This document shows positions 43,410 through 53,054 of a DNA stretch of 64,000 nt, in pieces. The DNA is taken from the NCBI RefSeq assembly GCF_007290395.2, contig NZ_CP041656.2, positions 5,518,001 to 5,582,000 on the forward strand. Direction: 5' to 3'. The notes beneath the pieces were generated by a model. The model did not search any database. It saw nothing but the letters and a program-made list of their open reading frames with translations, and had not been told where the DNA came from. The translations under genes and the position numbers were made by a program. The DNA is from Bradyrhizobium cosmicum (lineage in GTDB: Bacteria; Pseudomonadota; Alphaproteobacteria; Rhizobiales; Xanthobacteraceae). Each line of letters starts with the position of its first letter. The first letter of the stretch is position 1.

Positions 43410-44387
43410 TCAGAGCCATTTCTTCCACTTGAAGATCCAGTACGGGACGATGGCTGCGATCAGCATCAACACCAGCGCAAATGGATAGCCGTGGGCCCAT
43501 TCGAGTTCCGGCATCGCCTTGAAGTTCATGCCGTAGATCGAGGCAATCAGCGTCGGCGGCATCAGGACAACGGCCATGACCGAAAACAGCTTGATGATGT
43601 TGTTCTGCTCGAGGTTGACGACGCCGAGCATGGCGTCGAGCACGAAGGTGATCTTGCTGGAGAGGTAGGAAGCGTGGTCGGTCAGCGAGACGACATCGCG
43701 CTGCATGGTCTTGAGCTGCTCGCGCATGTCCTTCGACCACTTCACGCCTTCGACCACTGCCGAAAGGAAGGCGACGACGCGGCCGATCGACACCAGGCTC
43801 TCGCGAACCTTGGAGGTCAGGTCGCCCTTGCGGCCGATCGCGGCCAGGATCTGCGCGTACAACTTAGCGTGGCCGTGGCGATCCTGCTCCGGCTCGAAGA
43901 TGTCGTGCGAGACCTGGTCGATGTCGGCACCACATTTTTCCAGAATGTCGGCGCAGCGGTCGATCACCGCGTCCAGCAGCTCCATCAGCACCATCTCGCC
44001 GGTGATCGCCGGCGTGCAGGCGCGGGCGAGCTTGGCCTCGACCAGGGCGAACGGTTTAGGCTGGTCGTAGCGCACCGTGACCAGTCGGTGGTCGCCGAGA
44101 ATGAAGGTGACCGGCGTGGTCCGGGGCATATCGGTATCGGAGTGGCACATCAGCGTCGCCGTCATGTAGCGCGCGCCGTTCTCGATATAGAGGCGGCTGG
44201 AGATTTCGATCTCCTGCATGTCCTCCCGGGTGGGAATCGCGATGCCCGAGAGCCGTTCGACCGCCTTGTCCTCGTTCGCGGTCGGGTTGACGAGGTCGAT
44301 CCACACCGCATGCTCCGGCACCGCGGCGAGATCGTCGATGACGGCCTTCTTGAGGGAGGTGTCGGAGGGAACGAACACAGAAAACAT
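43410..44387 (-). CDS. corA: CorA-family magnesium transporter
   Basis: The 325-aa protein has a large cytosolic alpha/beta N-domain and two C-terminal membrane helices. Between them is the hallmark GMN motif (SIYGMNFKAMPE). The long stalk helix lies near REQLKTMQRDVVSLTDHASY. CorA pentamers conduct Mg2+ or related divalent ions. ATG 44387 follows GGAG at 6 bp, while the TTG at 44393 has none. No Mg-sensing leader is recognised. Confidence 0.93.
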   Translation of the reverse strand: MFSVFVPSDTSLKKAVIDDLAAVPEHAVWIDLVNPTANEDKAVERLSGIAIPTREDMQEIEISSRLYIENGARYMTATLMCHSDTDMPRTTPVTFILGDHRLVTVRYDQPKPFALVEAKLARACTPAITGEMVLMELLDAVIDRCADILEKCGADIDQVSHDIFEPEQDRHGHAKLYAQILAAIGRKGDLTSKVRESLVSIGRVVAFLSAVVEGVKWSKDMREQLKTMQRDVVSLTDHASYLSSKITFVLDAMLGVVNLEQNNIIKLFSVMAVVLMPPTLIASIYGMNFKAMPELEWAHGYPFALVLMLIAAIVPYWIFKWKKWL

Positions 44388-44704
44388 GCACAACTCCAGC
44401 GGGGGGCCCTGCGACCGAATGACAGCCCTTAGCGCGATTCTGACAAGTTCATGATGACAAGCACATTACGGAGCGTCGGCATTTGTGGCCGCACCGTGGC
44501 ACGAAATCGACAGTTCGCTCGAAAATCCGCCCAAGGCCGCTAAACTTGCGGCAAAAAAGCCACAGCTGGGACCTCGCAGCGCGGGAAAAGGTCCGAGACG
44601 CTGGAATTGTGGCAGATTTCAACGATAATGGGGACCAACGGAGTCGTGGTTTGGGCTTGGCCCAAGCTCCGCGAAAGCTTGTTATTGTCGATTGGAACCA
44701 AATC
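44388..44704. other. Divergent intergenic region between corA and the L,D-transpeptidase
   Basis: About 317 bp hold both promoters. A hairpin-like TTGGGCTTGGCCCAA lies at about 44652-44666 and GGCCGC...GCGGC near 44532. No gene, tRNA or known riboswitch is seen. Confidence 0.4.
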
Positions 44705-45391
44705 ATGTCGTCGCTGAAAGTTATGCTGGGTGTTTTGGCCGCTGGCCTGATGCTGTCGGGCTGCATGCAGGCCACGCGTTACGAAGCGACCGACACCAAA
44801 GCGTTCAAGCCGAAGGACAAGGAACTCCTCGCCAAGGTCAGGTACGAGAATACTGCGGTCGCAGAGCCGTTCCGCCGCGCCATTGTCGACTACCACCGCA
44901 AGGAATCGCCGGGCTCGATCGTGGTCGATTCCGACAACCACTATCTTTACTACGTTTTGGATGGCGGCAAGGCGATCCGCTACGGCATCACCGTCGGCGA
45001 AGAGGCCATGGCCTGGTCGGGCATCGCCAAGGTGGGCAGCAAGACCGAGTGGCCGGCCTGGCACCCCACCCCCGGCGAAATTTCGCGTCTGGGCGTGCCG
45101 ACCTATGTCGCCCCCGGCCCGGACAATCCGATGGGCTCCCGAGCGATGTATCTCTACTCCGGCGGCAAGGACACGCTGTTCCGTATCCACGGCACCAACC
45201 AGCCGGAATATATCGGTGCTTCGATCTCGTCGGGCTGCATCCGCCTGACCAACGAGGACGCGATTGATCTCTATGATCGCGTCAAGGTCGGGACCCTCGT
45301 CGTGGTGCTCGAGCCGAAGCACGGCGACTCGCCCTACAATTCGCGGTTGGCTCTTGGCAACAACGGAACTGGCCAGGCAGGCAGCTTCTGA
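44705..45391 (+). CDS. L,D-transpeptidase (YkuD domain), lipoprotein
   Basis: The 228-aa protein has a lipoprotein signal ending LMLSGCMQA (lipobox LSGC). The YkuD domain includes IVVDSDNHYLYYVLDGGKAI, then FRIHGTNQPEYIGASISSGC with the catalytic His and the nucleophilic Cys in SSGCIRL. It forms 3-3 peptidoglycan crosslinks or attaches lipoproteins to the wall. ATG 44705 is preferred over a longer upstream frame. A strong bidirectional terminator follows. Confidence 0.94.
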   Translation: MSSLKVMLGVLAAGLMLSGCMQATRYEATDTKAFKPKDKELLAKVRYENTAVAEPFRRAIVDYHRKESPGSIVVDSDNHYLYYVLDGGKAIRYGITVGEEAMAWSGIAKVGSKTEWPAWHPTPGEISRLGVPTYVAPGPDNPMGSRAMYLYSGGKDTLFRIHGTNQPEYIGASISSGCIRLTNEDAIDLYDRVKVGTLVVVLEPKHGDSPYNSRLALGNNGTGQAGSF

Positions 45392-45413
45392 TCTCTTCAG
45401 ATATCTGACATCC

Positions 45414-45442
45414 AAAAGCGCCGGTTTTACCGGCGCTTTTTT
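45414..45442. terminator. Bidirectional intrinsic terminator
   Basis: AAAAGCGCCGG (45414-45424) pairs perfectly with CCGGCGCTTTT (45430-45440), followed by TT on the plus strand and preceded by A on the left. It can stop the transpeptidase transcript and the convergent extensin-like transcript, and covers the last codons of the latter. Confidence 0.88.
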
Positions 45443-46512
45443 GTGGCCGGCTTGTGCGGCTCGACTTTGGCGCCTTCGGCCGCCGGCTTGTCCGCGGGCG
45501 CTGTGGGCCTCGCAGTCTCCTGATCTTCAGCCCCCTCCTTTGCCTCCGGCCTGGCCGCGACCTCGCGCGGCGGAGCTTCTTCCGGCCTTTCCGCCGGCAG
45601 CAGCGGAGCGACCTGCGGCAGGGGATCCCAGACATTCCACTGGCAGATCCGGTAGTCGTTGCGCCGCTGTGCGAGGTCGAGGTGGATGTGGTCCTCGTGG
45701 TACCAGTCCGAGCCCGGCCCGAGCACGGTGGAAAAGCGCGCGCAGACCGAATGCAGCACGCGTTCGCGGATGTCGCGGGACATCGTGCGGTCGGTGAAGC
45801 CGATCGACTGTCCATTGGCAAGCTTGATGGCACGCACGTCGAGCGCGTTGGCCTTGCCGTGCTCGGACAGCAGCGCACCGGCGACGCGGTTGCGGCCGCG
45901 GCACTCGAAGCTATCGAAATTATCGAGATCGCTGATCGCCGAGCCGAGGTTCGCAGCCAGGGGCACCATGTCCTTGCGGACCCAGTCGGCGATCGCGGAG
46001 GCCATGGTGCAGCGGAGGATCGCCGCGGGCTTGACCGCCACCCTGCGCTTGTCCGGCAGTACGATGGCCTCCAGCCGCACCAGATCCTCGCCACCGCAGG
46101 CACCGGGGCCGCGGATATCCGGAACGGACGGCGCCACCGCGATCTCCTCAGTCAGCGCGAGGCGGCAGGCCGAAGCCTGCTTCTCGGGCGGCAGCGCGGC
46201 CTCCGCGGGCTTGCTGGCGTTGGACTTGTCGGGGGCAGGTTTCCCTTCGGCGTCCGGAGCAGGCTCGTCCGATGCCTTGGGGGCCTCTTCAGGACGGGGT
46301 CTCGGTAGCGGGATCTTGGCGGAATGAACCGTCGGGCGCGGTCGTGGTGTACCAAGGCCGAAGATATCCAGCGGCGCAGCATATTTCCGCGCCTCTGCCC
46401 GCTCCGGGAGCACGAGCGACAGCCCGAGCGCAGCGGTAACCATTGCCGCGCCGGCGGACATATAGCCGCGACAAGACCATTTGCGGCGAAAGTCCAGCAG
46501 GCTAAAACCCAT
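45427..46512 (-). CDS. Extensin-like family protein (exported)
   Basis: The product of about 361 aa has an N-terminal hydrophobic signal (MVTAALGLSLVLPERAEA), a Pro/Ala/Lys-rich linker, and the extensin-like C-terminal domain with SECR-type cysteines (FECRGRNRVAGALLSEHGKA followed by NALDVRAIKLANG, then WYHEDHIHLDLA). The HGxAxxxD and HxHxD motifs suggest a D-Ala-D-Ala carboxypeptidase-like fold. The tail is again Pro/Glu/Lys rich. The start could be ATG 46512 or 46461; longer frames to 46623 overlap the divergent gene. Confidence 0.8.
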   Translation of the reverse strand: MGFSLLDFRRKWSCRGYMSAGAAMVTAALGLSLVLPERAEARKYAAPLDIFGLGTPRPRPTVHSAKIPLPRPRPEEAPKASDEPAPDAEGKPAPDKSNASKPAEAALPPEKQASACRLALTEEIAVAPSVPDIRGPGACGGEDLVRLEAIVLPDKRRVAVKPAAILRCTMASAIADWVRKDMVPLAANLGSAISDLDNFDSFECRGRNRVAGALLSEHGKANALDVRAIKLANGQSIGFTDRTMSRDIRERVLHSVCARFSTVLGPGSDWYHEDHIHLDLAQRRNDYRICQWNVWDPLPQVAPLLPAERPEEAPPREVAARPEAKEGAEDQETARPTAPADKPAAEGAKVEPHKPATKKRR

Positions 46513-46576
46513 GACAATTCTTTGGCCCAGCGCTGAGAGCGATAACAAGTCCAGCCCACCTCGGAGGAACGACGGA

Positions 46577-48205
46577 ATGCTTGGTTTGATGCAAGATTGG
46601 CCCCTGCTCTGCCACCGGATCATCGAACACGCCGCCAGGATTCATGGCAAGCAGGAGGTCGTCACGCGATCGGTCGAGGGACCGATCCATCGCACCACCT
46701 ATGGCGAAATCCACCAGCGTGCCCTCAAGGTCTCGCAGATGCTGGACCGCGATGGCATCAAGTTCGGCGACCGCGTCGCAACGATCGCCTGGAACACCTG
46801 GCGCCATCTCGAAGTCTGGTACGGCATCATGGGGATCGGCGCCATCTGCCATACCGTCAATCCCCGCCTTTTCCCCGAGCAGATCGCCTGGATCATCAAC
46901 CATGCGCAGGATCGCATCGTGATGACCGACATCACCTTCGTTCCGATCCTGGAGAAGATCGCCGACAAGCTGCCGAGCGTGGAGCGCTACGTCGTGCTCA
47001 CCGACAAGGCGCATATGCCCAAGACCACGCTCAAGAACGTTGTCGCCTACGAGGACTGGATCGCGGAGGCCGACGGCAAGTTCAAATGGAAGGACTTTGA
47101 CGAGAACACGGCGGCCGCAATGTGCTACACGTCCGGCACGACGGGCGACCCGAAGGGTGTGCTGTACTCGCATCGCTCCAACGTGCTGCACGCGCTGATG
47201 GCCAACAATGTCGATGCGCTCGGCACCAGTGCCTCCGAGACAATGCTGCCGGTGGTTCCATTGTTCCATGCCAACAGCTGGGGCATCGCTTTCTCCGCGC
47301 CCTCGCAGGGCACCAAGCTCGTGATGCCCGGAGCCAAGCTCGACGGCGCCTCGGTCTACGAACTGCTCTCGACCGAGAAGGTGACGCACACCGCGGGCGT
47401 ACCCACGGTGTGGCTGATGCTGCTGCAGCACATGGCCGCCAACAATCTGAAGCTGCCGGACCTGAAGATGGTGATCTGCGGCGGCTCTGCGATGCCGCGC
47501 TCCATGATCAAGGCCTTCCTCGACATGGGCTCGAACGTTCGCCACGCCTGGGGCATGACCGAGATGAGTCCGATCGGCAGCGTCGCGGCGCTGAAGCCGC
47601 CGTTCACGGACGCAACCGGCGAGGCGCGGCTCGACGTGCTTCAGATGCAGGGCTATGCGCCCTTCGCGGTGGAAATGAAGATCACCGACGATGCCGGCAA
47701 GGAGCTGCCCTGGGACGGCAAGACATTCGGCCGCCTCAAGGTCTCCGGACCGGCCGTCGCCAAGGCCTATTACCGGGTCGACAGCAACATCCTCGACGAG
47801 GACGGCTTCTTCGACACCGGCGACGTCGCGACCATCGACGAGGCCGGCTACATGCGGATCACCGACCGCTCCAAGGACGTGATCAAGTCCGGCGGCGAGT
47901 GGATCTCCTCGATCGACCTCGAAAACCTCGCGGTCGGCCATCCGGCGGTGGCCGAGGCCGCCGTGATCGGCGTCTATCATCCCAAATGGGACGAGCGTCC
48001 GCTGCTGATCGTGCAGCTCAAGCAGGGCCAGCAGACCACGCGCGAGGACATCCTCAAATACATGGACGGCAAGATCGCCAAATGGTGGATGCCCGATGAC
48101 GTCGCCTTCGTCGATGGCATCCCGCACACCGCCACAGGCAAGATCCTGAAGACGGCGCTCCGCGACCAGTTCAAGGATTACCGCTTCCCGAACGCGGCGG
48201 CGTAA
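46577..48205 (+). CDS. Acyl-CoA synthetase (fatty-acid or methylthiopropionate--CoA ligase)
   Basis: The 542-aa AMP-forming ligase has the P-loop-like [19 protein letters not shown], the adenine motif [13 protein letters not shown], the [19 protein letters not shown] motif and the C-terminal catalytic Lys in [14 protein letters not shown]. It activates a carboxylic acid with ATP and CoA. Rhizobial members of this length include DmdB-like methylthiopropionyl-CoA ligases and medium-chain ligases, and the two are hard to separate by eye. GGAGG lies 8 bp before the ATG. Confidence 0.92.
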   Translation: MLGLMQDWPLLCHRIIEHAARIHGKQEVVTRSVEGPIHRTTYGEIHQRALKVSQMLDRDGIKFGDRVATIAWNTWRHLEVWYGIMGIGAICHTVNPRLFPEQIAWIINHAQDRIVMTDITFVPILEKIADKLPSVERYVVLTDKAHMPKTTLKNVVAYEDWIAEADGKFKWKDFDENTAAAMCYTSGTTGDPKGVLYSHRSNVLHALMANNVDALGTSASETMLPVVPLFHANSWGIAFSAPSQGTKLVMPGAKLDGASVYELLSTEKVTHTAGVPTVWLMLLQHMAANNLKLPDLKMVICGGSAMPRSMIKAFLDMGSNVRHAWGMTEMSPIGSVAALKPPFTDATGEARLDVLQMQGYAPFAVEMKITDDAGKELPWDGKTFGRLKVSGPAVAKAYYRVDSNILDEDGFFDTGDVATIDEAGYMRITDRSKDVIKSGGEWISSIDLENLAVGHPAVAEAAVIGVYHPKWDERPLLIVQLKQGQQTTREDILKYMDGKIAKWWMPDDVAFVDGIPHTATGKILKTALRDQFKDYRFPNAAA

Positions 48206-48211
48206 GGAGTG

Positions 48212-48373
48212 CCACCCTCCCCTGGAGGGGGAGGGTCGGCTCGCGATCGAGCAAAGCGAGATTGTGAGACGGGGTGGGGTGATCCCTCCGCACGGGCCCC
48301 CCCTCGGTGGAGAGACTGTCACCCCACCCCGCTCGCGCTTCGCGCGATCGACCCTCCCCCCCAGAGGAGGGTG
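48212..48373. repeat. Composite CCCTCC/GGAGGG palindrome
   Basis: The unit starts CCACCCTCCCCTGGAGGGGGA and ends CCCCCCAGAGGAGGGTG, with CACCCC...GGGGTG and CGCGCTTCGCGCG inside. It is related in style to the repeat at 25102-25232 and separates the ligase from the DUF1499 gene. Confidence 0.75.
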
Positions 48374-48466
48374 AACGACTCTTGAATTTGCCTCCGGGCC
48401 GTGGTCTCAACGGCCCATCGTCGCGCCGTTTCGCGCGGCACCGACTCAAAACCAGAGCTCCACCCG

Positions 48467-49321
48467 ATGGCCCGCAGGTTTTCCGCTCCCTATCAGACGG
48501 AGCCCGTGTCCAGCCTCGCGAGCTGGGCGCGCAACCTGGCCGTGTTCGCGGTGGTGGCGGTGGTGGTGTCGATCCTCATCGTCCGCTTCGGCTTCCTGGA
48601 GCCGAAGCCGGCGCTCGTCACCTTCTTCGGCGGACTTGCGATCGCCGCGCTCTCGATCCTGTTCGGGCTCGCCGGCTTTGCGGCGATCTGGCAGAACGGC
48701 TCGCGCGGCATGGCGCGCATCCTGCTCGCTTTCCTGATCGACGGGGCGATCCTCGCCTATCCCGCCTATCTCGGCCTGCAATATCGCAAGCTGCCGGCGA
48801 TCCACGACATCACCACCGACCCGATCGACCCGCCCCGCTTCGACGCGCTGGCGCGTCTGCGCACCGGCGACGGCGCCAACAGCGCGGTCTATGCCGGCCT
48901 CTACTCGGCCGAACAGCAGCGCCAGTTCTATCCTGATATCGAGCCGATCGAGCTCGAGATCACCGTCGACCGCGCCTATGCGATCGCGCTCCAGCTCGTC
49001 AACAAGCGCAAATGGCTCGTCATCGACGAGCGCGCGCCGCAGCCGCCGCGCCGCATCGGCCGCATCGAGGCGGTGGCGCGCTCGCCGATCATGGGCTTGC
49101 GTGAAGACATTTCCATCAGGGTTGCGCCCGATGGCGAGGATTCCCGCGTCGATATCCGCTCGGCCTCGCGCTATTTCGACAGCGACCTCGGCAGCAACGC
49201 GGCGCGCGTGACGAAATTCATCGAAGATCTCAACACCGCCGCGGACGCCGATGCGCTGAAGCCGGTGAAGAAGACGCCGGTGACGCCGCCGAAGGCCCCG
49301 GCGAAGACGGTGAAGAAGTGA
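48467..49321 (+). CDS. DUF1499 membrane protein
   Basis: The 284-aa protein has three N-terminal hydrophobic segments (LAVFAVVAVVVSILIVRFGF, a second near FGGLAIAALSILFGLAG, and a third near RILLAFLIDGAILAYPAYLG). A soluble DUF1499 domain follows, with IEPIELEITVDRAYAIALQL, then RIEAVARSPIMGLREDIS and DIRSASRYFDSDLGSNAARV. The tail is Lys/Pro rich. The function of DUF1499 is unknown. ATG 48467 is the preferred start. Confidence 0.82.
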   Translation: MARRFSAPYQTEPVSSLASWARNLAVFAVVAVVVSILIVRFGFLEPKPALVTFFGGLAIAALSILFGLAGFAAIWQNGSRGMARILLAFLIDGAILAYPAYLGLQYRKLPAIHDITTDPIDPPRFDALARLRTGDGANSAVYAGLYSAEQQRQFYPDIEPIELEITVDRAYAIALQLVNKRKWLVIDERAPQPPRRIGRIEAVARSPIMGLREDISIRVAPDGEDSRVDIRSASRYFDSDLGSNAARVTKFIEDLNTAADADALKPVKKTPVTPPKAPAKTVKK

Positions 49322-49328
49322 CGGCGGG

Positions 49329-50252
49329 CTAGGCGCCCGCCATTCGGTACGTCCCGCCAATCACGGGGTCGCCATCCGTCGCCACCACGCCTCGGGCAAC
49401 CAGGTCTTCCAGATGCGCCAGCACGGAGTAGCCGGCGGCCGTGGTCAGCCTGGGATCGATGCCGATATAGATCGCCCGCACCATGGTAGGAATGTCGGTC
49501 TCGCCCTTGGCGAGGCGGTGCAGGATCGAGGCCTCGCGCGCCTTGCGGTGACGGATCAGGAAGCGCACGAAGCGCGGACCGTCCGGAATCTCGGGACCGT
49601 GGCCGGAGAAATACAGATCCTCCTCGCGCCTCGCCAAGCGGTCGAGCGACTCCATGTAGTCGATCATCGAGCCGTCGGGGGGCGCCACGATCGAGGTCGA
49701 CCAGCCCATCACGTGATCGCCGACGAAGTTGACCTTCCGTTCGGGCCAGGCGAAGGCGAGATGATTGGCGGTGTGGCCGGGCGTCGCCACGGCCTCCAGA
49801 CGCCAGCCGTCGCCCTCGACGATATCGCCATGGGCGATTCTGACATCCGGCACGAAGTCGCGGTCAGAACCGGATTCCGGATTGTGCTTCTCGCTCTCGA
49901 AGCGCGGGCGCGAGGCCCGGTGCGGGCCTTCGGCATACACCGGCGCGCCGGTCGCCTGCTTGATCCGCGCGGTGTTCGGCGAATGGTCGCGGTGGGTGTG
50001 GGTGACGAAGATATGGCTCACCGTCTCGCCGCGCACGGCATCGAGCAGAGCCGCGGCATGCGCCGCATCGTCCGGGCCGGGATCGATGATGGCAACATTA
50101 CCGGTACCTACGATGTAGCTGACGGTGCCGGTGAAGGTGAACGGGCTCGGATTGTTACAGAGCACTCGCCGCACGCCGGGACGGACTTCCTCGACGATGC
50201 CGGCTTGAAGCGGAAAGTTGCGGTTGAACGGGACGTCGTCGTTGTCGGACAT
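49329..50252 (-). CDS. MBL-fold metallo-hydrolase (LACTB2-like)
   Basis: The 307-aa protein has the metallo-beta-lactamase motif HTHRDHSP followed by other ligands in VATPGHTANHLAFA and FVGDHVMGW, plus the late SGHGPEI. The C-terminal helical domain (RAIYIGIDPRLTTAAGYSVL) matches the LACTB2/winged-helix extension. Such proteins act on RNA or thioesters, and the exact substrate is unknown. The ATG at 50252 is preceded by AGGAAG; a longer frame to 50384 reads into the repeat. Confidence 0.88.
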   Translation of the reverse strand: MSDNDDVPFNRNFPLQAGIVEEVRPGVRRVLCNNPSPFTFTGTVSYIVGTGNVAIIDPGPDDAAHAAALLDAVRGETVSHIFVTHTHRDHSPNTARIKQATGAPVYAEGPHRASRPRFESEKHNPESGSDRDFVPDVRIAHGDIVEGDGWRLEAVATPGHTANHLAFAWPERKVNFVGDHVMGWSTSIVAPPDGSMIDYMESLDRLARREEDLYFSGHGPEIPDGPRFVRFLIRHRKAREASILHRLAKGETDIPTMVRAIYIGIDPRLTTAAGYSVLAHLEDLVARGVVATDGDPVIGGTYRMAGA

Positions 50253-50279
50253 GGGACTTCCTGTAGCCGCACTCTCTGC

Positions 50280-50400
50280 TGTCATGCTCCGCGGAGGCGG
50301 AGCATCCAGAACGCCGCGGCATCGAGACAAAAGCGAGGTCTCTGGGATACTGGATCGTCCGCCCCAGTGCGCAAGTGCGCACAAGGCGGACGATGACAGT
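50280..50400. repeat. Imperfect palindrome ending in GTCAT...ATGACAG
   Basis: The element opens CTGTCATGCTCCGCGGAG and closes GCGGACGATGACAG, with TGCGCAAGTGCGCA inside. Its arms are complementary at the outer six bases, and it fills the gap between the MBL and acyl-CoA dehydrogenase genes. Confidence 0.55.
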
Positions 50401-50433
50401 TGAGCAAGACAATCGCCACGATATTGCCGGCTC

Positions 50434-51648
<1,215 letters not shown>

Positions 51649-51734
51649 GAAACGTCCTTTCGCATCTGGTTCCGTCAAGAATTGCCCGACAAACTAAAGC
51701 GCCGCGGCAACAAGTGCAATTGCGTTGCAGATGT

Positions 51735-51803
51735 ACGGGTCTGCGTGGATCCCGGGGATGCGCATCGCGCGCCGGGGGATGCGCTTCGCGCACCCCGAAA
51801 TGA
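51735..51803. repeat. Short repetitive palindromic element
   Basis: TGGATCCCGGGGATGCGCATCGCGCG is followed by the near copy GGGGGATGCGCTTCGCGCAC. Each half holds a GATGCGC-GCGC hairpin. It sits between the ribB gene end and the acyl-CoA dehydrogenase start. Confidence 0.55.
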
Positions 51804-51808
51804 CAGCG

Positions 51809-52885
51809 CTAGCTCTCAAGCTGCTCGTTGGCGACGATCTCGATGCCGAAGCCCGACAGGCCCTTGTAATCGTGCACCGACGAGGTGAGATGACGGATCG
51901 AGGTCACGCCGAGATCGCGCAGGATCTGCGCGCCGACACCGACCTCGCGCCACTGGCGGTTGCGGTCAGCCTCCGTCGCGCTCTCATCAGGCAGCGCCGC
52001 CACAGGCACACCAGCCGCGCCGTCGCGCAGGTAAACCAGAACGCCACGGCCGGATTTCTTGAAATGTTCGAGCACGGCCACCATCCGCTTGTGGCCGGTG
52101 AAGATGTCCTTGACGATGTTCGGCTTGTGAAAGCGCGTCAACACGTTCTTGCCGTCGCCGACCCCATTGTAGACGAAGGCGACGTGGGCGATGGAATCGA
52201 AGGGCGAGCGATACGCATAGCCCTGCAAGGGGCCGATCGGGCTCTCGGTGACGAAGGTCGAAACCCGCTCGATCAGCTTTTCGCGCGCCTGGCGATAGGC
52301 GATCATATCGGCAATCGTGACATGCTTCAGCTTGTGCTGGGCCGCGAAGCGGGCGACCTGCTCGCCCTTCATCACGCTGCCGTCGTCGTTCATCAATTCG
52401 CTGATGACGCCGACCGGCGGCAAGCCGGAGAGCTTGCAGAGGTCGACCGCGGCTTCCGTGTGGCCGGAGCGCAGCAGCACGCCGCCGTCCTTGGCGATCA
52501 GCGGGAAGATGTGGCCCGGACGGGCGAAGTCGTTGGCGCCGGCATTGGGATTGGACAGCGCGCGGCAGCACGAGGCGCGTTCCTCGGCCGAGATGCCGGT
52601 GCCGCCATCGGGCTTGTAGTCGATCGAGACCGTGAACGCGGTGGTGTGCGCGGAATCATTGTGGGCGACCATCGGGTCGAGCCGCAGCCGGCGCGCATCC
52701 TCAGAGGTAATCGGAGCGCAGACGATGCCGGAGGTATGCCGGATGATGAACGCCATCTTCTCCGCGGTGCAGAGCGAGGCGGCGACGATCAGATCGCCTT
52801 CACCCTCGCGGTCTTCGTCGTCGGTGACGACCACGAGTTCACCCCGGGCGAAGGCCTGCAAGACTTCCTGAACGCTATCGGGCAT
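51809..52885 (-). CDS. ribB: RibBX-type 3,4-dihydroxy-2-butanone 4-phosphate synthase with degenerate GTP cyclohydrolase II-like domain
   Basis: The first about 200 residues are an intact RibB domain: VVVTDDEDREGEGDLIVAAS, FIIRHTSGIVCAPIT, and RPGHIFPLIAKDGGVLLRSG with HTEAAVDLCKLSGL. It converts ribulose 5-phosphate to the four-carbon riboflavin precursor. The C-terminal about 150 residues resemble GTP cyclohydrolase II in layout but contain no Cys at all, so the three zinc ligands are absent. This is the RibBX variant known in Proteobacteria. ATG 52885 removes an unrelated extension. No FMN riboswitch is seen upstream. Confidence 0.9.
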   Translation of the reverse strand: MPDSVQEVLQAFARGELVVVTDDEDREGEGDLIVAASLCTAEKMAFIIRHTSGIVCAPITSEDARRLRLDPMVAHNDSAHTTAFTVSIDYKPDGGTGISAEERASCCRALSNPNAGANDFARPGHIFPLIAKDGGVLLRSGHTEAAVDLCKLSGLPPVGVISELMNDDGSVMKGEQVARFAAQHKLKHVTIADMIAYRQAREKLIERVSTFVTESPIGPLQGYAYRSPFDSIAHVAFVYNGVGDGKNVLTRFHKPNIVKDIFTGHKRMVAVLEHFKKSGRGVLVYLRDGAAGVPVAALPDESATEADRNRQWREVGVGAQILRDLGVTSIRHLTSSVHDYKGLSGFGIEIVANEQLES

Positions 52886-53054
52886 TTCCCAATCTCTATC
52901 GGTTATGAGTCGGAGGCTTAGCCGGACTTGGGGCCAAGCGCTAGTCTCCCCGGCGCAACCACATATGCCGGACCGCAAGCCTGCCAGAGGGCTTGCACCG
53001 GTCATACCAGGGATATGGGTGCCAACGGGCTCGGAAAGAAGCCGCCGGGCACCG

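Noticed and set aside
52886..53054. FMN riboswitch upstream of ribB
   Set aside because: No conserved GGCAGGGTG or GGCGGTAGAGCCC-type elements could be found on the minus strand.
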